Positions 59,065 to 64,000 of a stretch of 64,000 nucleotides of DNA are shown here, piece after piece. The position numbers were made by a program, and so were the translations under genes. Origin of the DNA: Rhizobium rosettiformans W3. GTDB taxonomy: Bacteria; Pseudomonadota; Alphaproteobacteria; Rhizobiales; Rhizobiaceae. The stretch lies in the NCBI RefSeq assembly GCF_004912135.1, contig NZ_STGU01000006.1, positions 186,001 to 250,000 on the forward strand. Direction: 5' to 3'. The first letter of the stretch is position 1. Every line of letters starts with the position of its first letter. Below the pieces are notes generated by a model that was not told where the DNA came from, ran no database searches, and saw nothing but the letters and a program-made list of their open reading frames with translations.

Positions 59065-60537
59065 ATGGCAGACAGCATTCGTTTCATTCTGAACGGCGAG
59101 GATATCGCCCTTGCAAGCCTCGACCCGACCGAGACGCTGCTCGATTACCTGCGCCTGAAGCGCCGGCTGACGGGCTCCAAGGAGGGCTGCGCGGAAGGCG
59201 ACTGTGGCGCCTGCACGGTGCTGGTCGGCCGCCTCGTCTCGGGACGTCTGGTCTATGAAACGGTCAATGCCTGCATCCGCTTCGTTGGCTCGTTGCATGC
59301 CACCCATGTCGTGACCGTCGAGCATCTGGCCGCCAAGGACGGCACGCTGCATCCGGTCCAGCAGGCCATGGTCGACTGTCACGGCTCGCAATGCGGCTTC
59401 TGCACCCCGGGCTTCGTCATGTCGCTTTACGGGTTGTGGCTGACCTCGGAGAACCCTGGCCGTGCCGAGATAGAACGGGCGCTGCAGGGCAATCTCTGTC
59501 GCTGCACGGGTTACGAGCCAATCGTCAAGGCAGCCGAGCAGGTTGCCCGCATCCGCCCCTCTGCTCTTTTCGACCCGCTGGAGCGCGAGCGCGCCGAAAT
59601 CATCGCGCGGCTGGAGGACCTCTCCACCCGCGACACCATCCTGCTGAAGGGCACCGATGGCCGCAGCCTCGTGGTGCCTGGCAGTGTGGAAGCGCTTGCC
59701 AACACGCTCGCGGCCCATCCCAAGGCCACCGTGGTTGCCGGTGCCACCGATGTCGGGCTCTGGGTCACCAAGCAGATGCGCGTTCTGGATCCGGTGGTCT
59801 TCATCAACCACCTGGAAGACCTGCAGAAGACCACCGTCTCGCCTGACGGCATCACGCTCGGCGCCGGCGTCAGCTACACCAGGGCCTTCGCCGCACTCCG
59901 CCGTGAAATCCCCGCCTTCGGTCGCCTGATCGAGCGTATCGGCGGTCAGCAGGTGCGCAACATGGGCACGATCGGCGGCAATGTCGCCAACGGCTCGCCG
60001 ATCGGCGACAGCCCGCCGGCCCTCATCGCCCTGGGTGCGACCGTCACCCTGCGCTCGGCTTCCGGCACCCGCACCCTGCCGCTCGAGGACTTCTTCATCG
60101 ACTACGGCAAGCAGGACCGCCAGCCGGGCGAATTCGTCGAAAGCTTGTTCGTGCCCCGCCCGAAAGCGGAAAGCCACGTGGCGATCTACAAGATCTCCAA
60201 GCGTCGCGACGAAGACATCTCCGCACTCTGCGGCGCCTTCCATCTGGAGATGGATGCGGCTGGCATCGTCACCCATATCCGCATCGCCTTCGGTGGCATG
60301 GCGGCTACGCCCAAACGCGCCCGATCCGTGGAGGCAGCGCTCTACGGCAAGACCTTCACGCAAGCAACGGTCGAAGCCGCCCGTCACGCCTTCGACCTCG
60401 ACTACAAGCCGCTGACCGACTGGCGCGCCACGGCGGAATACCGCCAGCTGACGGCAAAGAACCTGCTGACGCGGTTCTTCCTGGAAGTGTCGGGCATGCC
60501 GCAGGAACTGCAGCGCTTTGCGGTGGAGGAGGCGTGA
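59065..60537 (+). CDS. xdhA: Xanthine dehydrogenase small subunit XdhA (Fe-S/FAD)
   Basis: A 490-residue subunit. Two [2Fe-2S] domains: CAEGDCGACTVLVGRL near residue 45-60 and CHGSQCGFCTPGFVMSLYGL with NLCRCTGYEPIV at about 105-155. The FAD-binding region contains NMGTIGGNVANGSPIGDSPP. It passes electrons from the molybdenum subunit to NAD during hypoxanthine and xanthine oxidation. An ATG at 59065 is assumed; a TTG 30 codons earlier is in frame and the ribosome site (GAGGGG) is 14 bases away, so the start is uncertain. Confidence 0.93.
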   Translation: MADSIRFILNGEDIALASLDPTETLLDYLRLKRRLTGSKEGCAEGDCGACTVLVGRLVSGRLVYETVNACIRFVGSLHATHVVTVEHLAAKDGTLHPVQQAMVDCHGSQCGFCTPGFVMSLYGLWLTSENPGRAEIERALQGNLCRCTGYEPIVKAAEQVARIRPSALFDPLERERAEIIARLEDLSTRDTILLKGTDGRSLVVPGSVEALANTLAAHPKATVVAGATDVGLWVTKQMRVLDPVVFINHLEDLQKTTVSPDGITLGAGVSYTRAFAALRREIPAFGRLIERIGGQQVRNMGTIGGNVANGSPIGDSPPALIALGATVTLRSASGTRTLPLEDFFIDYGKQDRQPGEFVESLFVPRPKAESHVAIYKISKRRDEDISALCGAFHLEMDAAGIVTHIRIAFGGMAATPKRARSVEAALYGKTFTQATVEAARHAFDLDYKPLTDWRATAEYRQLTAKNLLTRFFLEVSGMPQELQRFAVEEA

Positions 60538-60559
60538 TGGGGAGCGTTTTGCATTGGGG

Positions 60560-60852
60560 TTGCCCCCCTCTGTCGGCTGCGCCGACATCTCCCCCACAAG
60601 GGGGGAGAGTGGCCGCTGGCCGACTGCCCACCTCCCCCTTGAGGGGGGAGGTCGCCGCGAAGCGGCGGGTGGGGGTGATCCGGGCCGCGAGTTCAATGCA
60701 ACGGACCGGGGCAGATGTATCGTCCATCACCCCACCCCGGAGCTACGCTCCGACCCTCCCCCTCAAGGGGAGGGTGAGGCCGCGCCGCTTCCCCACCCCG
60801 CCCTCCCCCCTTGTGGGGGAGATGCCCGGCAGGGCAGAGGGGGGTACCTCGC
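60560..60852. repeat. Composite GC-rich intergenic repeat between xdhA and xdhB
   Basis: About 290 bp made of alternating inverted modules: GTCGGCTGCGCCGAC, CTCCCCC..GGGGGAG, CACCTCCCCC-TTGA-GGGGGGAGGT, GGTCGCCGCGAAGCGGCGGG, GGAGCTACGCTCC and ACCCTCCCCCTCAAGGGGAG. The modules are shared with the element at 11671-11816, in different order. It splits the two xdh cistrons by more than 300 bp, so it probably affects processing or stability of the operon mRNA. RIME-like rhizobial repeat. Confidence 0.8.
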
Positions 60853-60879
60853 GCGCGACATTTAGAGACGGAGGCCTTC

Positions 60880-63216
60880 ATGGATAAGGCGACCTACGAG
60901 ACGACGAAATATATCAAGGGACCGATGCACCAGTCGCTGCGGCATGACTCAGCGCACAAGCATGTCGCCGGAAGTGCCGAATATATCGACGATATTCCCG
61001 AACCCGCAGGCCTGTTGCATGGCGCACTCGGCATGGCGGATCGCGCCCATGCGGAGATCCTGTCGATCGATCTTTCGGCGGTGAAGGCCTATCCCGGCGT
61101 GATCGATGTGCTGACCGCAAACGACATCACCGGCGTCAACGATGTCTCCTCCGGCGGTCGCCACGACGAGCCGCTGATTGCGACGGACAGGATAGAATTC
61201 CACGGCCAGACCATCTTCGCCGTCATCGCCGAGACCCGGGATGCCGCCCGCAAGGCGGCGCGGCTTGCCAAGGTCGAATACCGAGACCTGCCCTTCTGGA
61301 CCGATATCGACGGCGCGCTGGAGAATGGCGCACCGCTCGTCACGCCCGGCATGACGCTGAAGCGCGGCACGCCGGAGACCGAACTTGACAAGGCCAAACA
61401 CCGCATCAAGAGCTCGATGCGCATCGGCGGCCAGGAGCATTTCTATCTCGAGAGCCATATCGCGCTCGCCATTCCAGGCGAAGACGACGATGTGACCGTC
61501 TGGTCGTCCACCCAGCATCCTTCCGAAATCCAGCACATTGTCGGCCATGTGCTCGACATTCCCTCCAATGCCGTGACCGTCAATATGCGGCGCATGGGCG
61601 GCGGCTTCGGCGGCAAGGAAACCCAAGGTAACCAGTTCGCGGCACTCGCCGCACTCGCAGCCAAGAAGCTGAAGCGCGCCGTCAAATTCCGCCCCGACCG
61701 CGACGAGGACATGGGCGTCACCGGCAAGCGCCACGACTTCAAGATGGATTTCGATGTCGCCTTTGATGACGACGGAAAGATCCACGCGATCGAGGCCAAT
61801 TTCGCCGCCCGCTGCGGCTACTCCTCGGACCTTTCCGGTCCAGTTACAGACCGCGCCCTCTTCCATGCCGATTCCAGCTATTTCTATCCGCATGTGAAGC
61901 TGACCTCACAGCCCTTGAAGACCCATACCGTCTCCAACACCGCCTATCGCGGCTTCGGCGGGCCTCAAGGCATGCTGGGCGGCGAGCGGGTGATCGAGGA
62001 GATCGCCTATGCGCTGGGAAAGGACCCGCTGGAGATCCGAAAGGCCAATTTCTACGGCGAGAAGGGTTCGGGCCGCGATGTGACCCCCTACCACCAGCAG
62101 GTGGAAGACAACATCATCCTGAAGGTCGTCGAGGAACTCGAAACCTCCTGCGACTATCAGGCGCGCCGCCAGGCGATCATCGACTTCAACAGGACCAGCC
62201 AGGTCATCAGGAAGGGTATCGCCCTCACCCCGGTGAAATTCGGCATCTCCTTCACCATGACCGCCTTCAACCAGGCGGGCGCGCTCGTCCATATCTATCA
62301 GGACGGCTCGATCCACCTGAACCATGGCGGCACGGAGATGGGCCAGGGCCTCTACACCAAGGTCGCCCAGGTGGTTGCGGACTGTTTCCAGGTCGATGTC
62401 GACACGGTGAAGATCACGGCGACAACGACGGCCAAGGTGCCGAACACGTCTGCCACCGCCGCCTCCTCCGGCTCTGATCTCAACGGCATGGCCGCTTACG
62501 ACGCCGCCCGCCAGATCAAGGAAAGGCTGGTCGCCTTTGCCGCCGAGAAATACGGCGTTCCCGCCTCGGAGGTCGAGTTCCTGCCGAACCGGGTGCGCGT
62601 CGGAGAGCAGATCTTCTCCTTCGGCGACTTCGTCAAACAGGCCTATTTCGGCCGCGTCCAGCTGTCTGCCGCCGGCTTCTACAAGACCCCGAAGATCCAC
62701 TGGGACCGCGCTGCGGGCCGGGGCACGCCCTTCTACTACTACGCCTATGGGGCAGCCTGCTCGGAAGTCTCGATCGACACGCTGACGGGCGAATATCTGA
62801 TGGAGCGCACCGACATTCTGCATGACGTCGGCAAGTCTCTGAACCCGGTCATCGACATCGGCCAGATCGAAGGCGGCTTCGTGCAGGGCATGGGCTGGCT
62901 GACCACGGAAGAGTTGTGGTGGGACGGCAAGGGACGGCTGCGTACGCACGCCCCCTCGACCTACAAGATCCCGCTCGCCTCGGACCGGCCGAAGATCTTC
63001 AACACCCGCCTGGTCACCTGGTCTGAGAACACCGAACCCACCATCGGCCGCTCCAAGGCCGTCGGCGAGCCGCCCTTCATGCTGGCGATCTCGGTTCTGG
63101 AGGCGCTCTCCATGGCGGTGGCCTCGGTGGCCGATTACCGCATCTGCCCGAGGCTCGATGCGCCGGCGACGCCGGAACGGGTGTTGATGGCGGTGGAGCG
63201 GCTGAAACGGGCGTGA
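60880..63216 (+). CDS. xdhB: Xanthine dehydrogenase molybdenum-binding subunit XdhB
   Basis: A 778-residue subunit holding the molybdenum cofactor. HDSAHKHVAGSAEYIDDIPE begins the N-domain; MGGGFGGKETQGNQFAALAA, YRGFGGPQGMLGGERVIEEI, NHGGTEMGQGLYTKVAQVVA and the catalytic glutamate in AVGEPPFMLAISVLEAL are all present. It hydroxylates hypoxanthine and xanthine to urate. The ATG at 60880 has GGAGG five bases upstream. It completes the bdhA-xdhA-xdhB operon; the maturation factor xdhC is not seen nearby. Confidence 0.95.
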   Translation: MDKATYETTKYIKGPMHQSLRHDSAHKHVAGSAEYIDDIPEPAGLLHGALGMADRAHAEILSIDLSAVKAYPGVIDVLTANDITGVNDVSSGGRHDEPLIATDRIEFHGQTIFAVIAETRDAARKAARLAKVEYRDLPFWTDIDGALENGAPLVTPGMTLKRGTPETELDKAKHRIKSSMRIGGQEHFYLESHIALAIPGEDDDVTVWSSTQHPSEIQHIVGHVLDIPSNAVTVNMRRMGGGFGGKETQGNQFAALAALAAKKLKRAVKFRPDRDEDMGVTGKRHDFKMDFDVAFDDDGKIHAIEANFAARCGYSSDLSGPVTDRALFHADSSYFYPHVKLTSQPLKTHTVSNTAYRGFGGPQGMLGGERVIEEIAYALGKDPLEIRKANFYGEKGSGRDVTPYHQQVEDNIILKVVEELETSCDYQARRQAIIDFNRTSQVIRKGIALTPVKFGISFTMTAFNQAGALVHIYQDGSIHLNHGGTEMGQGLYTKVAQVVADCFQVDVDTVKITATTTAKVPNTSATAASSGSDLNGMAAYDAARQIKERLVAFAAEKYGVPASEVEFLPNRVRVGEQIFSFGDFVKQAYFGRVQLSAAGFYKTPKIHWDRAAGRGTPFYYYAYGAACSEVSIDTLTGEYLMERTDILHDVGKSLNPVIDIGQIEGGFVQGMGWLTTEELWWDGKGRLRTHAPSTYKIPLASDRPKIFNTRLVTWSENTEPTIGRSKAVGEPPFMLAISVLEALSMAVASVADYRICPRLDAPATPERVLMAVERLKRA

Positions 63217-63220
63217 TGGC

Positions 63221-64000
63221 TCAGCGCGTCGCGGCCCGCAGCAGATAGAGGAAGGCTGCGAGGATCAACACCGGCAGGACCAGCAGCTTGACGAGATAGG
63301 CCGTCGCGATCCCGATCGAGGCGGTGAAGAGATCGGCCGAGATCGCCACCCCATCCTGGATCACCTGCGCATTCGCGGCTGCGGTTTCCGCCATGTCAGA
63401 CGCGGCCTGCAGGGTGCCTGTAAAGGCGGAGCCGAGGCGATCGAACATGCCATCCTCCGCCGGCGGGATACGATCGGTGGGAGACAGGGTTTCCACAGGC
63501 GGCACCACGTCCACGTCGGCACCGGTTAGATCCTGCTGCCCGCGCATGCGGTCGAAAACCTCTGTCGCATTGGTCCAGGCACGGTCGGTGATCGCGTCAC
63601 CGGCGTAAAAGGCAATCGTATAAGAGGCCGGCAGCAGAACGGCACCGAGCAGACCAAGAACCAAGACCGCCTTCGTCAGGCGAGACAGCAAGGGCGGCAC
63701 CTGACGTGCGGTCAGGATCAGCCCCGCTGAAAACAGCGCGCAGGCGCCGAGTGCCACGGAAGCAACCTTGGCGACGGGCACCAGTACAAGCGACAGAATG
63801 CCGGAGACGATGGCGAGGCCGAAGAGGAGATCAACGAGCCGCTCGATGGTATTGATGACCGGCTGCAGCAATTGTCCGGGGCTGGCCGTCACCGAGGCAA
63901 CGCCGACGCCGCCGGAGATATCGGCGTCGCGGGCAACACTCATCACCGAATTGGCCACCCGCAGTGTTCCATAGAGCGCGCCGCTGCCGACCATCACGTC
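63221..64000 (-). CDS. Membrane protein of unknown function (5' end beyond window)
   Basis: The frame runs into the right edge without a start that I trust. The 260 visible residues contain four hydrophobic segments: LLFGLAIVSGILSLVLVPVA, VASVALGACALFSAGLILTA, AVLVLGLLGAVLLPASYTIA and AYLVKLLVLPVLILAAFLYL, with a soluble, acidic loop of about 80 residues between the last two (TEVFDRMRGQQDLTGADVDV). No family was recognised. It converges on xdhB with a 4-bp gap. Confidence 0.75.
   Translation of the reverse strand, partial: DVMVGSGALYGTLRVANSVMSVARDADISGGVGVASVTASPGQLLQPVINTIERLVDLLFGLAIVSGILSLVLVPVAKVASVALGACALFSAGLILTARQVPPLLSRLTKAVLVLGLLGAVLLPASYTIAFYAGDAITDRAWTNATEVFDRMRGQQDLTGADVDVVPPVETLSPTDRIPPAEDGMFDRLGSAFTGTLQAASDMAETAAANAQVIQDGVAISADLFTASIGIATAYLVKLLVLPVLILAAFLYLLRAATR

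Noticed and set aside
58747..60696. A 649-codon minus-strand open frame
   Set aside because: Antisense to the end of bdhA and to xdhA, whose Fe-S motifs are unambiguous.
60560..60852. The GC-rich hairpins as intrinsic terminators or a CRISPR array
   Set aside because: No T-runs and no regular repeat-spacer structure; modules recur at 11671-11816, so a dispersed mosaic repeat is the better explanation.

Overview
The window is a stretch of GC-rich alphaproteobacterial chromosome, almost certainly from a member of the Rhizobiaceae (Rhizobium/Ensifer/Agrobacterium relatives; I cannot fix the genus). The evidence is a fused trpE(G) behind a three-Trp leader peptide, PutA paired with an Lrp-type PutR, the choline transporter ChoXWV, a NolR-like ArsR regulator, BacA, the bdhA-xdhA-xdhB operon, and mosaic GC-rich intergenic repeats of the rhizobial kind. 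No tRNA, rRNA, insertion sequence, phage gene or CRISPR array was seen. Genes are tightly packed on both strands and most of the region looks like stable core genome.

Layout. 1-2.2 kb: tail of an amino-acid ABC ATPase, then a minus-strand group of CDF metal exporter, queF and a YCII protein. 2.4-3.6 kb: a higBA toxin-antitoxin pair with a perfect palindromic operator, and an orphan hypothetical. 3.8-6.3 kb: trpE(G) with its attenuator, leader peptide trpL and a promoter that predicts a leaderless leader mRNA. 6.3-15.5 kb: extensin-like protein, iron-regulated heme-type TonB receptor, fhs, putA and putR. 15.6-17.1 kb: a LuxR solo and a PPOX flavoprotein. 17.2-24.6 kb: a minus-strand block of five large, mostly uncharacterised proteins (coiled-coil, unknown, AAA ATPase, DUF6638-like, DUF2333) interrupted by a toxin-antitoxin pair whose toxin is frameshifted. 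This is the best candidate for an undescribed system. 24.8-29.6 kb: cytochrome c, choXWV, a HugZ-like heme protein and nolR. 29.9-37.2 kb: omega-amino-acid aminotransferase, UbiB-like kinase overlapping a rearranged photolyase-like protein, a branched-chain amino-acid binding protein and a glycosyltransferase-like protein. 37.3-43.5 kb: small metabolic enzymes, an ArsR/AHSA1 pair, and a Phd-PemK pair. 43.6-50 kb: adenine deaminase, yefM-yoeB, a K+ channel with a zinc ribbon, an AAC(6')-like acetyltransferase, a GH13 glucosidase and a GT4 transferase. 50-58 kb: der, a TPR protein, NnrU-like, polysaccharide deacetylase, bacA, map and an LLM flavoprotein. 58.2-63.2 kb: bdhA-xdhA-xdhB, with a long intergenic repeat between the two xdh genes. 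The window ends inside a membrane protein.

Common themes: use of host- or soil-derived carbon and nitrogen (proline, choline, purines, hydroxybutyrate, branched-chain amino acids), heme/iron handling (receptor with two TGA-N9-TCA boxes, HugZ-like protein), and four toxin-antitoxin loci in 64 kb. Start codons were adjusted where a Shine-Dalgarno sequence clearly favours an internal start; these choices are noted. Functions rest on reading motifs and remembered family features; no database search was possible.
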